Assembly: GCA_938045585.1 (NCBI GenBank) | Contig: CALIAU010000029.1 | Span: 28,575-92,574, forward strand | Direction of reading: 5' to 3' | Source of the DNA: an uncultured Saprospiraceae bacterium | GTDB taxonomy: Bacteria > Bacteroidota > Bacteroidia > Chitinophagales > Saprospiraceae | DNA: 64,000 nt | Shown here: in pieces, positions 52,310 through 61,113 of the stretch | Layout of the letters: each line of letters starts with the position of its first letter | Position numbering within the stretch: the first letter of the stretch is position 1 | Notes under the pieces: generated by a model | Told to the model about the DNA's origin: nothing | Databases searched by the model: none | Seen by the model: the letters and a program-made list of their open reading frames with translations, nothing else | Program-made: the position numbers and the translations under genes

Positions 52310-53089
52310 CTAGATTGATTGACGGAAGCCTTTGATTACTCCTCTATCTGCACCCCTAATAAACTCCAGAATCTTTTCTCTGTAAGCTGTAGCTGTAATA
52401 GTTGCTTCGATAATTTCAATAGCTTGGGTAGTATTGTAACCACGGACAAACATGAGTCGGTATATATCTTGAATATGATGTATATCCTTATTGGAATATC
52501 CACGTCTTCTTAAACCCACTGAATTTACCCCTACATAAGAAAGAGGTTCTCTCGCTACTTTTATGTAAGGAGGTATATCTTTTCTTACAAGAGAACCACC
52601 TCCAATCATGCAGTGTGGACCTATATTAACAAACTGGTGGACTGCTGCAGCACCTCCCAATATGGAATACTTCCCAATTTCAATGTGACCTGCAAGGTTG
52701 ACATTATTCGCTAAGATTACATTCTCATGTAAGATGCAATCATGTGCAACATGGACGTAAGCCATTAATAAACAGTTGTCAGAGACCACCGTCATATTAT
52801 TTGCCTTGGTGCCCCTATTCAGTGTAGCATATTCTCTTATGGTTACATTGTTCCCAACTTTAAGTAGAGATTTTTCTCCATCAAACTTTAAATCTTGTGG
52901 AATTGCACCTAGAACAGCGCCGGGAAACACCTTACAGTTGTTGCCTATACGTGATCCAGACATTATAACCGCACCGGATCCAATCCAGCAGTTATCTCCG
53001 ATTTCTACATCATCTTCTATTCGAGCAAAATCTTCAATGACACAGTTTGCGCCTAATTTAGCATCTGGATGTACGCTTGTAAGATTCAT
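52310..53089 (-). CDS. lpxA: UDP-N-acetylglucosamine O-acyltransferase
   Basis: The 259-residue left-handed beta-helix protein catalyses the first acylation of lipid A synthesis, moving a hydroxyacyl chain from ACP to UDP-GlcNAc. Hexapeptide repeats run through most of it (EIGDNCWIGSGAVIMSGSRI, NNVNLAGHIEIGKYSILGG). The catalytic histidine is in YVHVAHDCILHE. The C-terminal helical domain carries VGLRRRGYSNKDI. Its start follows the lpxC/fabZ stop directly (TAAATG), consistent with coupled translation. Confidence 0.95.
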   Translation of the reverse strand: MNLTSVHPDAKLGANCVIEDFARIEDDVEIGDNCWIGSGAVIMSGSRIGNNCKVFPGAVLGAIPQDLKFDGEKSLLKVGNNVTIREYATLNRGTKANNMTVVSDNCLLMAYVHVAHDCILHENVILANNVNLAGHIEIGKYSILGGAAAVHQFVNIGPHCMIGGGSLVRKDIPPYIKVAREPLSYVGVNSVGLRRRGYSNKDIHHIQDIYRLMFVRGYNTTQAIEIIEATITATAYREKILEFIRGADRGVIKGFRQSI

Positions 53090-54481
53090 TTACGTTTTCT
53101 CTCTTTTAATTATTTGAGCGGTTAATTCGCCTTCTGACACAAGTTTGTTCCCAACATATGCTGTGCCCTGCATATGGACTATACCTCTCCTTACAGGACT
53201 TAGTAAGACCATTTTATATACTAACGAATCACCTGGTCTTACCATGTGTTTAAATTTCACATTATCCATCTTTAAAAAATAGGTGTCCCAATTTTCCGGA
53301 TCTGGTACAGTATTAAGTGCAAGAATCCCGCCAGTCTGTGCGAGTCCTTCCATTTGAAGAACGCCTGGAAATACTGGATTACCCGGAAAGTGTCCTTGAA
53401 AAAATGCCTCATTACCGGTGACATTTTTTACACCTACCACCTCTTCTTCTGTTAAGCTTAAGATTTTGTCTACAAGAAGGAACGGATATCTATGAGGAAT
53501 AAACTTTTTAATTCCTTCTATATCGTACTTTGGTTCTACAGAAGGATCGTAAACCGGCATTCCTTTCAGTTTCCTTTTTTCAAGGAAGTATGTTTTGAGA
53601 TAATTTGCAAAGGCAATATTTGATTTATGTCCAGGACGCTTTGCTATTATTTTTCCTTTAATAGATTTACCTAACAAACTCAAATCACCAATTAGATCTA
53701 ACAATTTATGCCGGGCGGGTTCGTTTGGAAATCGCTGTTCATTAAGAACAAGGTCATTTAAGTCTACATTTACATTATCCAACTCGTATTTGCTAATGAT
53801 ATCACTGACATTATCTTTCTTGATATCTTCTTCGGCAATTATAAGTGCATTTTTTAGTGACCCTCCTTTTATCATACCCGCTTCCAATAAAGGCTTGATT
53901 TCTTGTAATAATACAAAGGTCCGAGCTTGTGCTATTTCTTGCTTATAAGAGAGGTTCTCATGAAATCTTGCAGATTGAAAATCAATTTTTTTATCTGAAA
54001 AATCTATACTTGCTTCAATTGTTGAGCGGTCAGCTGGATAGGCAAAATATTCTGAGCCAGTATCTTGGTCAACAAAATGAATTAGCTCCTCTACCTCCAC
54101 ACATATTCTTTCTTCTTCTTGTTCTTGAATACCAGCCTCTTCAATCAAATCAACTAATTGGGCAGCAGAACCATCTAATATTGGTATTTCAGGTCCATCG
54201 ACTTCTATTATAACATTATCGATGTTCATTCCTTTCAAAGCTGAAAGTAGATGTTCAATTGTTTGAATAGAGTAGTTTTCCCTTTTGAGGCAAGTACATC
54301 TGTTTCCATATTGAGCATATTTAACATCCGCTCGAATTTCAAAGTGTTCTTCACCATTAAGTATATGAAATACAATTCCGTGTTTTGCCTTTGCAGGTAA
54401 AATCCGCACACTACTTGTTATACCGGTGTGCAGTCCGATTCCAGAAAACGCGATTGGTTTTCCTATTGTGTTTTGGTTCAT
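53090..54481 (-). CDS. lpxC/fabZ: LpxC-FabZ fusion: UDP-3-O-acyl-GlcNAc deacetylase / hydroxyacyl-ACP dehydratase
   Basis: The 463-residue bifunctional protein has a deacetylase part (residues ~1-300) with the zinc histidine in QTIEHLLSALKGMNID, the motif DGSAAQLVDLIEE, and RHKLLDLIGDLSLLG with the remaining ligands. The dehydratase part (~315-463) contains IPHRYPFLLVDKI and the catalytic histidine in GHFPGNPVFPGVLQMEGLAQ. LpxC commits lipid A synthesis; FabZ forms enoyl-ACP for fatty acid elongation. The fusion is established for Bacteroidota. The start overlaps the lpxD stop by 4 bp (ATGA). Confidence 0.97.
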   Translation of the reverse strand: MNQNTIGKPIAFSGIGLHTGITSSVRILPAKAKHGIVFHILNGEEHFEIRADVKYAQYGNRCTCLKRENYSIQTIEHLLSALKGMNIDNVIIEVDGPEIPILDGSAAQLVDLIEEAGIQEQEEERICVEVEELIHFVDQDTGSEYFAYPADRSTIEASIDFSDKKIDFQSARFHENLSYKQEIAQARTFVLLQEIKPLLEAGMIKGGSLKNALIIAEEDIKKDNVSDIISKYELDNVNVDLNDLVLNEQRFPNEPARHKLLDLIGDLSLLGKSIKGKIIAKRPGHKSNIAFANYLKTYFLEKRKLKGMPVYDPSVEPKYDIEGIKKFIPHRYPFLLVDKILSLTEEEVVGVKNVTGNEAFFQGHFPGNPVFPGVLQMEGLAQTGGILALNTVPDPENWDTYFLKMDNVKFKHMVRPGDSLVYKMVLLSPVRRGIVHMQGTAYVGNKLVSEGELTAQIIKREKT

Positions 54482-55518
54482 TTTTTGTTCTTGAGCTCTT
54501 CCAGCTCCTTCGCCATTTTCTGCATCTGCGCCATTAGATCAGGCAAATTTTTGAATGCAGCATAAGATCGTAGGTAGTTGTTATATTCAATTGCTGGATA
54601 TCCGTATAATTTTTTTCCTTCCTCCTTTATGTTTTTAGTTACACCACTTTGTGCCTGTATTTTCGTTTGATTGGCCAACTTTAAGTGCCCAACAATTCCA
54701 GCCTGTCCACCGATCTGGCAAAAATCTCCAATTTTAGTGCTTCCAGCTACACCGCTTTGTGCTGCCATAACAGTATTTGCCCCTATTTCTACATTATGTG
54801 CTATTTGAATGAGGTTGTCAAGTTTCGCCCCTCTTTGGATTAATGTACTGCCCAATGAGGCTCTATCGATAGAACAATTACTTCCAATCTCCACATCATC
54901 CTCAATAACAACATTACCAATTTGAGGGATTTTTTCATATTTCCCATTTAGAAAGGTATAGCCGAACCCATCAGAACCTACTACTGTATTTGCATGTATT
55001 ACTACGTTTTTTCCGATTACACAGTCATGCATAACTGCAACTCCCGGAAATAAAACCGTTTTCTCTCCTATCTCTACATTTGATCCAATGTAATTATTAC
55101 CCATCAGGACAGCTCCTTTACAAATCTTAGCTTTCGCTGCAATTATAACATGATGACCTACATGTACATCTTCTTGAATTATTGAGTTTTGATCTATCAC
55201 AGCAGTATCCGAAATAGTACTCGTGAATTCATCCGCCGTTTTAAATTCATTAAGTACTGTTGCTAAAGCATGATATACATCAGGAACATGAATAGGGACC
55301 CAATTAAAAGGAGTCTTGATATCTTCATTTGCACCAATAATAACAGCAGAAGCTGCCGTTTTCTTTAGTTCCGACTTATATTTGTCTGAGGCATAAAAAG
55401 AAAGCTCACCTTCTTTTGCTTGGCCTAAGATATTTATTCCAGTTATTGGTAAATCTTGGGTTGAAATTGGGACAGATACATCAAGTATATTAGCAATTCT
55501 TCCTACTGTTAAACTCAT
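54478..55518 (-). CDS. lpxD: UDP-3-O-(3-hydroxyacyl)glucosamine N-acyltransferase
   Basis: This 346-residue enzyme adds the second acyl chain in lipid A synthesis. The N-terminal uridine-binding domain (to about residue 100) precedes a left-handed beta-helix of hexapeptide repeats (IIAAKAKICKGAVLMGNNYI, VVIHANTVVGSDGFGYTFLN). The catalytic histidine lies in IQIAHNVEIGANTV. A C-terminal helix (NLPDLMAQMQKMAKELEELK) completes the trimer. It is first of four operon genes, divergent from hemC. Confidence 0.95.
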   Translation of the reverse strand: MSLTVGRIANILDVSVPISTQDLPITGINILGQAKEGELSFYASDKYKSELKKTAASAVIIGANEDIKTPFNWVPIHVPDVYHALATVLNEFKTADEFTSTISDTAVIDQNSIIQEDVHVGHHVIIAAKAKICKGAVLMGNNYIGSNVEIGEKTVLFPGVAVMHDCVIGKNVVIHANTVVGSDGFGYTFLNGKYEKIPQIGNVVIEDDVEIGSNCSIDRASLGSTLIQRGAKLDNLIQIAHNVEIGANTVMAAQSGVAGSTKIGDFCQIGGQAGIVGHLKLANQTKIQAQSGVTKNIKEEGKKLYGYPAIEYNNYLRSYAAFKNLPDLMAQMQKMAKELEELKNKK

Positions 55519-55591
55519 ACTTCTTGTTTACTAATAATGGAACGATTAAATTGGTTAAATAGGATACCCTAAACATAAAAAAATAGTCACT

Positions 55592-55599
55592 TATCTTTG
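55592..55599 (+). promoter_or_regulatory. Candidate -7 promoter box for hemC
   Basis: TATCTTTG matches the TAnnTTTG consensus of Bacteroidota promoters exactly and ends 17 bp before the hemC ATG. No good TTTG box occurs at the expected distance upstream, so support is partial. Confidence 0.35.
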
Positions 55600-55616
55600 T
55601 GTAATTAAATGACAAT

Positions 55617-56504
55617 ATGATTAAAATTGGAACGCGCGGTTCAAAACTTGCCCTCTGGCAGGCAAATTTCCTCAAATATAGCCTAAAACAGCAAAATTTA
55701 GACTCGGAGTTAAATATAATCAAAACCAAAGGTGATAGAATACAGTCCTTAAGTTTTGACAAAATTGAAGGTAAAGGATTCTTTACCAAGGAGTTAGAAG
55801 ACGCTCTGCTTAGTAAAGAAATTGATTTAGCAGTGCATTCTATGAAAGATCTAACGACAGAACAGGTAGCGGGACTTAGTATAACTGCTGTTTCGAATAG
55901 AGAAGATCCTTCAGATTCCCTTATAATTCTTAAAGAATCCTATGATTCTAAGAAGACTTATGGACTGAAACGCTCTGCGATTGTAGGAACTTCATCTGCT
56001 AGAAGAAAATGCCAACTTCACAATTATTTGCCAGATGTTGTTTTACAAGACATTCGAGGAAATGTCCCTACAAGGCTAGAAAAGTTAAAAAATGATGGTT
56101 TTGATGCGATAGTACTAGCTACAGCGGGCCTAAATAGGTTAGAAATTGACTTATCAGATTTTATTCAAATCAAATTAAATACGAGGGATTTTGTACCAGC
56201 ACCTGCACAGGGTGTGCTCGCATATCAAACTCGCGAGAATGATTTAGTTTTACGCAAACAATTATTGGCCTTACACGATCAGCATACGGCAGATATAACA
56301 AATTTTGAACGTGGGCTATTGGCAAAGTTTAATGGAGGCTGTCATCTACCAATGGGTGCCTTTTGTAAAAAAGATTCTATGGGAAATTACCATGCAAGTG
56401 CTATGTTTGCAAAAAATTGGCAAGACACGCCTACCTATGCCCATATTTCGCAAAACACAACTTCAAATCTCATAGAAAGAATGTTTGAAGAACTAAATAA
56501 ATGA
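55617..56504 (+). CDS. hemC: Porphobilinogen deaminase (hydroxymethylbilane synthase)
   Basis: The 295-residue enzyme joins four porphobilinogen units in heme synthesis. It opens IKIGTRGSKLALWQANFLKY. It contains EIDLAVHSMKDLTTEQ with the catalytic Asp region, GTSSARRKCQLHNYLPDV and DIRGNVPTRLEKL. The cofactor-attachment Cys242 lies in FNGGCHLPMGAF. It begins a three-gene set with a degenerate exonuclease-like protein and hemD; hemD makes the next step. Confidence 0.97.
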   Translation: MIKIGTRGSKLALWQANFLKYSLKQQNLDSELNIIKTKGDRIQSLSFDKIEGKGFFTKELEDALLSKEIDLAVHSMKDLTTEQVAGLSITAVSNREDPSDSLIILKESYDSKKTYGLKRSAIVGTSSARRKCQLHNYLPDVVLQDIRGNVPTRLEKLKNDGFDAIVLATAGLNRLEIDLSDFIQIKLNTRDFVPAPAQGVLAYQTRENDLVLRKQLLALHDQHTADITNFERGLLAKFNGGCHLPMGAFCKKDSMGNYHASAMFAKNWQDTPTYAHISQNTTSNLIERMFEELNK

Positions 56505-56508
56505 TTGC

Positions 56509-57102
56509 ATGTATTTAATTTTTGATGTTTCTAGTATTGATAAACCTAAAAATTGGAAAGCCCCATTTAGTGATACCTTTAGTTGGCCACGCATAATACA
56601 TATGTCATGGATCATTTTAAATAAGGAATTAAAACCAGTAAAAGATTATGATTGTATTATTGAACCGGAGGGTTTTTCTATCAATGAGACGATTGAGAAA
56701 CGTTGTCGAATAGAAAAAAAAGAACTAGAAGAAAAGGGTGAAAAGTTAGTGGATGTTCTAAAACAGTTCAATGACTGCCTTAAGGATGTAGAATATTTGT
56801 TTGCGCACAACATGAATTTTAATGAAAATGTCTTGGCAGCTGAGTATTACAGACAGGGATTAGACCATGATCTTTTCAAACAAGAACGTGTATGCTTGAT
56901 GCAAGAAAGCACCTTCTATTGCAAAATCCCTAGTAAAACAGGTGGTTATAAATGGCCATCTTTAGGTGAATTACATGCAACAATATTTAAACAAAAATAT
57001 AGTCCTGCTGGAAACGCTCGAGCGGATGTTATTGCAGCATCTCGATGTTTTATTGCTCTCATGAAAGTAGGAGCATTTGAAGACTTATTTGATGATGAAT
57101 AA
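56509..57102 (+). CDS. Degenerate DEDDh exonuclease-fold protein
   Basis: The 197-residue protein closely follows the Bacteroidota 3'-5' exonuclease family (KPKNWKAPFSDTFSWPRII, FAHNMNFNENVLAAEYYR, YKWPSLGELHATIF), but its active site is altered. The first motif keeps Asp6, while the paired Glu is Ser8. The second motif has Asn105 instead of Asp. The third has Gly168 in place of the usual His, keeping Asp173. With three of five metal or catalytic residues changed, nuclease activity is unlikely. It sits 4 bp after hemC and overlaps hemD, so it is expressed with heme synthesis. A binding role is possible; its job is unknown. Confidence 0.75.
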   Translation: MYLIFDVSSIDKPKNWKAPFSDTFSWPRIIHMSWIILNKELKPVKDYDCIIEPEGFSINETIEKRCRIEKKELEEKGEKLVDVLKQFNDCLKDVEYLFAHNMNFNENVLAAEYYRQGLDHDLFKQERVCLMQESTFYCKIPSKTGGYKWPSLGELHATIFKQKYSPAGNARADVIAASRCFIALMKVGAFEDLFDDE

Positions 57103-57775
57103 AAATTCCATTTTTATAAGTAGACAGGTACAAGACAATGACCTCTGGAAAAACTTACGGGCAAAAGGATATGTATTACACGCAGAATCGCTTATTGAAT
57201 TCTCCCCTGTTTCCTTTGATATTGTCCCCTTCGCCGATTGTCTTTATTTTTATAGTAAAAACGCAGTAAAATTCTATCATCTGCAAAATCAGTCAATAGA
57301 AAAGAGTAGTCGTAAGCAACAAATTGCAGCGCATGGGAAGCAAACCGCATTGGCTGTTCGTACATTTTTAAATCTGGAAATTGACTTTACTTTTAACCCT
57401 GAAGATCTTAATCCAGAAAAGGAATTTAAAACTTTCCTAAAAGAGAAAACCGTTTTGTTTATTCAAGCAAAAAATTCTTTATGCACATTACAAGATACTT
57501 TAAAAAAGCAGCAGTATAAGCAGCTAGTAGTATATGAGAATTTTGCGAAAAAAGATTTTTCAATTCCTGCTTCAAAATTTTTAATTTTCACAAGTCCTCT
57601 GAATGTAAATACCTACTTCTCAAAATACGATCATCAAAAGGAACAACAGCTTATTGCAATAGGCGCGACAACTGAAAAAGCATGTTTACAATATGCTTCT
57701 CGATCTTGCGTATATGTATCTGCAGAAAGGTCTGAATCCTCATTGTACAAAAGACTTGTCCATCTTCTTGACTAA
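57092..57775 (+). CDS. hemD: Uroporphyrinogen-III synthase
   Basis: The ~227-residue protein cyclises hydroxymethylbilane in heme synthesis. It matches the family's two-lobed layout: KNSIFISRQVQDNDLWKNLR, then the middle DCLYFYSKNAVKFYHL, then FLIFTSPLNVNTYFSKYD and LIAIGATTEKACLQYAS near the end. HemD is poorly conserved, so position after hemC supports the call. Two ATGs (57092, 57095) overlap the previous gene's end by 8-11 bp, suggesting translational coupling. Confidence 0.85.
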   Translation: MMNKNSIFISRQVQDNDLWKNLRAKGYVLHAESLIEFSPVSFDIVPFADCLYFYSKNAVKFYHLQNQSIEKSSRKQQIAAHGKQTALAVRTFLNLEIDFTFNPEDLNPEKEFKTFLKEKTVLFIQAKNSLCTLQDTLKKQQYKQLVVYENFAKKDFSIPASKFLIFTSPLNVNTYFSKYDHQKEQQLIAIGATTEKACLQYASRSCVYVSAERSESSLYKRLVHLLD

Positions 57776-57931
57776 TCAATTATCTATCTTGGATTTAGTT
57801 GCTCAATGCTATGTTTAAGAAGAATAAAATAAATCTAGAAAACTTTTAGAGTCTGATCAGAATCAGTCAGCATATCCGTACCCAACTTGGAATTAATGTA
57901 GAAGTAATTACCAAGAAAAGAATAATGCCAT
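57776..57931. other. Short convergent gap
   Basis: This 156-bp AT-rich stretch lies between convergent hemD and fabI. It contains a TCTGATCAGAATCAG palindromic stretch, and no gene or repeat-family element is visible. Confidence 0.3.
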
Positions 57932-57940
57932 TTAGGCATT
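57912..57940 (-). terminator. Possible terminator at the fabI stop
   Basis: A 6-bp stem (AATGCC/GGCATT) spans the fabI stop codon and is followed on the minus strand by ATTCTTTTCTT. It is short, so support is weak. Confidence 0.4.
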
Positions 57941-58735
57941 TAGAACATCTGGGCTCATGCCCATCTGTGAAAATCCACCATCATGATACAAGTTTTGCAT
58001 AGTCACCATTCGCGTATAATCTGAAAACATCATAGCACAAAATAGAGCACAGGAACGTGCGTCTGCGTTACCTAATGGTGACATCTTAGTAGAATAATCA
58101 AAGAAATCTTGAAAGCCTTCTATACCCTTTCCTGCTGTTGTCAAAGTAGGGGATTGCGATACGGTGTTTACTCGGACTTTGTTCTTTTTTGCGTAGTGAT
58201 AACCGAAGCTTCTTGCAAAGGATTCTAGTAATGCCTTTGACTCTGCCATTTCACCATAATCTGGAAATATCCTTTGAGCAGCTATATAGCTTAATGCGAG
58301 TATAGAGCCCCATTCATTCATAACGTCATTCTTCATGGCAACTTGCATTACTCGATGAAAAGACATTGCAGAAATATCAAATGTTTTATGCATCCAGTCA
58401 TAATTGACGTCGTTATACGCTCTTTTTTTCCTAACATTCAAAGACATACCAATAGAATGAAGCATAAAGTCCATTTTGCCTCCAAGTATTTGCATTGACT
58501 TGCTCATTAAATTTTCTAGATCTTCTAAACTAGTTGCATCAGCTGGAATGACTTCAGCATTTATTTTCTCTGCTAAACGTTGAATCCCACCAAACCGCAA
58601 AGCAACTGGAGCATTTGTTAATGTTATTTGGGCTCCTTCAGCAACGCATACCTCAGCTATGTGCCATGCTATTGAACTTTCATCCAAAGCTCCAAAAATG
58701 ATTCCTTTTTTTCCTTCTAATAGTCCTTTTGCCAT
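57932..58735 (-). CDS. fabI: Enoyl-ACP reductase
   Basis: The 267-residue NADH-dependent enzyme performs the last reductive step of fatty acid elongation. It starts with GLLEGKKGIIFGALDESSIA, the FabI form of the Rossmann loop. The catalytic Tyr-x6-Lys is in DYGEMAESKALLESFARSFG, and VNTVSQSPTLTTAGKGI precedes the flexible substrate loop. It ends with FSQMGMSPDVL. The protein is of typical length. It is a single gene between hemD and recN. Confidence 0.95.
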   Translation of the reverse strand: MAKGLLEGKKGIIFGALDESSIAWHIAEVCVAEGAQITLTNAPVALRFGGIQRLAEKINAEVIPADATSLEDLENLMSKSMQILGGKMDFMLHSIGMSLNVRKKRAYNDVNYDWMHKTFDISAMSFHRVMQVAMKNDVMNEWGSILALSYIAAQRIFPDYGEMAESKALLESFARSFGYHYAKKNKVRVNTVSQSPTLTTAGKGIEGFQDFFDYSTKMSPLGNADARSCALFCAMMFSDYTRMVTMQNLYHDGGFSQMGMSPDVLNA

Positions 58736-58768
58736 TGCTGTTGTTTTTTCAAATGTATAAAAATGATC

Positions 58769-60418
58769 TTAGGTATATATGAGTTCCTCCGCATTTTTAA
58801 TCGCAGATTTTGAAGGTGGGCTTCCACTCAACATTGTAGCTAATTCAATGATACGATCCTTATCTTCTAAGACGACTATATCTGAATTTGTTTGTCCTTT
58901 CACTATTTTCTTTACAACGCTAAAATGTCTATCTGACCTAGAAGCGACCTGCGGCGAATGTGTTATACAGATAACTTGGTGATGTTTACTTAGGTCGCTT
59001 AACATATTCGCTGTTCTTAATGCTGCATCTCCAGAAATTCCACTATCTATTTCATCAAAAATTAATGAACCTAATACTAACTTATCCGCAACTACTGACT
59101 TAATACAAAGCATAAGTCTTGAAATCTCACCACCAGAAGCTACTTTCCTTAAAGCCTGCACAGATCTATCCGCATTGGCCGAAAACAAAAACTCTACATT
59201 ATCTAAGCCATATGAATTGAAATCCTTTATTGGAGATAATGAGATTTTAAATACTGCATTTTTAAAGCCTAAAGAACTAAGATGTTCAGCCACAGCCTTT
59301 TCCAAAGATGGTATAGTTTTTTTACGTTTATTGGTCAATTTTTTTGCTAGCACATTTAAAGCAGTTTCTTCTTCTTTTACATGTTTTTTTAGTTCTTCAA
59401 TTTTTCCATCATTATTTGTATATGAGGCTAGTTTGCTTTCAATATCTTCCTTTTTCAAAATAAGCTCTTCTACACTGCTAACTCCATATTTTTTCTCCAA
59501 TGTATATATAAGACTTAAACGTTCTCTTAGTTCAATTAATTTTTCTTGATCGTACTCTATAGACTCACTAAAGCTATCGATCTCTCTATTAAGATCTTCG
59601 ACCTCGCTTAGTTGCCCAAATAATCTCTCGAAAATTGGGCTAACAGTTTTCAAATCAGAGAAGGGCTTAATTAAAAGTACTGCTTCTCTAAGTTTTGTCA
59701 CAACGGAGTCTTCTGCATCCAGAAGACTTAGCACCTTAGTCATGCTAAATTTTAGATCTTCTGCTGAATCCCACAATTTCGAATCACTCTCCATTTTTTC
59801 TTTTTCACCTGGAGAAAGACCCACATTTGATAGTTCATTAAACCGAAAACTTAAATAGTCCGTTTCTTCCTTCCCAAGAAGAGATAGACGCTCCGCCTCT
59901 TCTAAATCTACTTTATACGTTTTATACCTTTCAAAATGAGATGCATATTTTTTTATTAGAACATCGTTCTCTGCAAAGGTATCTAAGACAAGTCTATGGA
60001 AATCCAAATCTTGAATCTCAAGATTATCGAATTGTTTATGTAGATCTACTAATTGCTTAGTTAATAGATTTAACTGGGATAGTTTACATGGAGAATCATT
60101 AATAAAAGTTCTACTCTTTCCACTTGGAAGGATTTCTCTACGTACAGTCAGTACATCATCATAATCTAGATCTTCTTGAACGAAAAAATCTTTCAAACTG
60201 TGCTCTTTGATTCCAATCTCTAATTCAATAACTGTTTTCTTGTCAGCATATTTAGCAATCTTAGCACTAAGCCTTTTTCCTAGACAAAGTTCAAGTGCAC
60301 TAAATACCATAGACTTTCCCGCACCTGTCTCACCAGTTACAATATTAAATTGCTCATGAAAATCAATTTTTAGATGATCAATGAGGATGTAATTTTTTAT
60401 TTCAAGAGATAAAATCAT
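58769..60418 (-). CDS. recN: DNA repair protein RecN
   Basis: The 549-residue SMC-like ATPase acts in double-strand break repair. Walker A GETGAGKS lies at residues 29-36. A coiled-coil middle part spans about 150-350. The C-terminal head carries the signature ASGGEISRLMLCIK, Walker B LIFDEIDSGISG and the switch ICITHSPQVASRSDRHF. The length is normal. The start follows the stop of the lipoprotein gene directly (TAAATG), so the two are coupled; RecN plus a small lipoprotein recurs in this phylum. Confidence 0.97.
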   Translation of the reverse strand: MILSLEIKNYILIDHLKIDFHEQFNIVTGETGAGKSMVFSALELCLGKRLSAKIAKYADKKTVIELEIGIKEHSLKDFFVQEDLDYDDVLTVRREILPSGKSRTFINDSPCKLSQLNLLTKQLVDLHKQFDNLEIQDLDFHRLVLDTFAENDVLIKKYASHFERYKTYKVDLEEAERLSLLGKEETDYLSFRFNELSNVGLSPGEKEKMESDSKLWDSAEDLKFSMTKVLSLLDAEDSVVTKLREAVLLIKPFSDLKTVSPIFERLFGQLSEVEDLNREIDSFSESIEYDQEKLIELRERLSLIYTLEKKYGVSSVEELILKKEDIESKLASYTNNDGKIEELKKHVKEEETALNVLAKKLTNKRKKTIPSLEKAVAEHLSSLGFKNAVFKISLSPIKDFNSYGLDNVEFLFSANADRSVQALRKVASGGEISRLMLCIKSVVADKLVLGSLIFDEIDSGISGDAALRTANMLSDLSKHHQVICITHSPQVASRSDRHFSVVKKIVKGQTNSDIVVLEDKDRIIELATMLSGSPPSKSAIKNAEELIYT

Positions 60419-61036
60419 TTAGCTTCCAGCTAGGATTTTTTTACCCAAAGTTTTAAAGATATCCATCTTTATTTCTTCATCATCTATTCCATTTGTTGCC
60501 ACTAAATACACAACATCACCTACCCTATAATAGCATTTACTTTCTTTTAAATTATAACAACTATGTTCACCTACTCCTTGTAATGTCACATACTTTATAG
60601 GTGTATCAGGATCAGATAATAAGCGCTCTCCATTTGACTTTTTATTCTCAATAAATGCAGAAGCCCATCCTGAAAATTCGTCTGGAACAGGATTACCTAA
60701 GGCTTGCAATAAAATAGCAGCATTGGGAATTTTGGAGTCTGACCATCTATAAAAACATGAACGTGTTGTACTACTTGGAGAACCACCATTCTTATGTGTA
60801 ATCATATCAGTTGATTTACCCAGTAGCTTTGCAATATCTGTTTTGTCTACTGCTGAGCAGGGATCAGGTAATACCCTAGCCGTCCGATCTTTAGCTGCTG
60901 CCGCTTGTGCAGTTGTCGCTGCTTCTTTAACAGTCCCACTATTCTCTGATTGAGTTTTTACATCTTGTTTACAACCTACTAAGAATGAAGAAACGAATAG
61001 ACTCGAAACAATAATTATTAATGTGCTTAATTTCAT
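60419..61036 (-). CDS. Predicted lipoprotein upstream of recN, unknown
   Basis: The ATG at 61036 gives a 205-residue lipoprotein with signal STLIIIVSSLFVSSFLVGC. A Thr/Ala-rich linker leads to a ~150-residue domain that opens LPDPCSAVDKTDIAKLLGKS, a form seen in DUF3558-like secreted proteins. It has several cysteines (DPCS, SCFYRW, HSCYNL, SKCYYR). The frame is open upstream to 61063, but the ATG used gives the clean signal. It is cotranscribed with recN. Function is unknown, and the DUF3558-like resemblance is tentative. Confidence 0.6.
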   Translation of the reverse strand: MKLSTLIIIVSSLFVSSFLVGCKQDVKTQSENSGTVKEAATTAQAAAAKDRTARVLPDPCSAVDKTDIAKLLGKSTDMITHKNGGSPSSTTRSCFYRWSDSKIPNAAILLQALGNPVPDEFSGWASAFIENKKSNGERLLSDPDTPIKYVTLQGVGEHSCYNLKESKCYYRVGDVVYLVATNGIDDEEIKMDIFKTLGKKILAGS

Positions 61037-61113
61037 AACTCTAAGTTTACAACGAATATCCACTTATATTAAATAATTACATAATAAGTATGTTCAAAAT
61101 CTAAGCTAAATGG

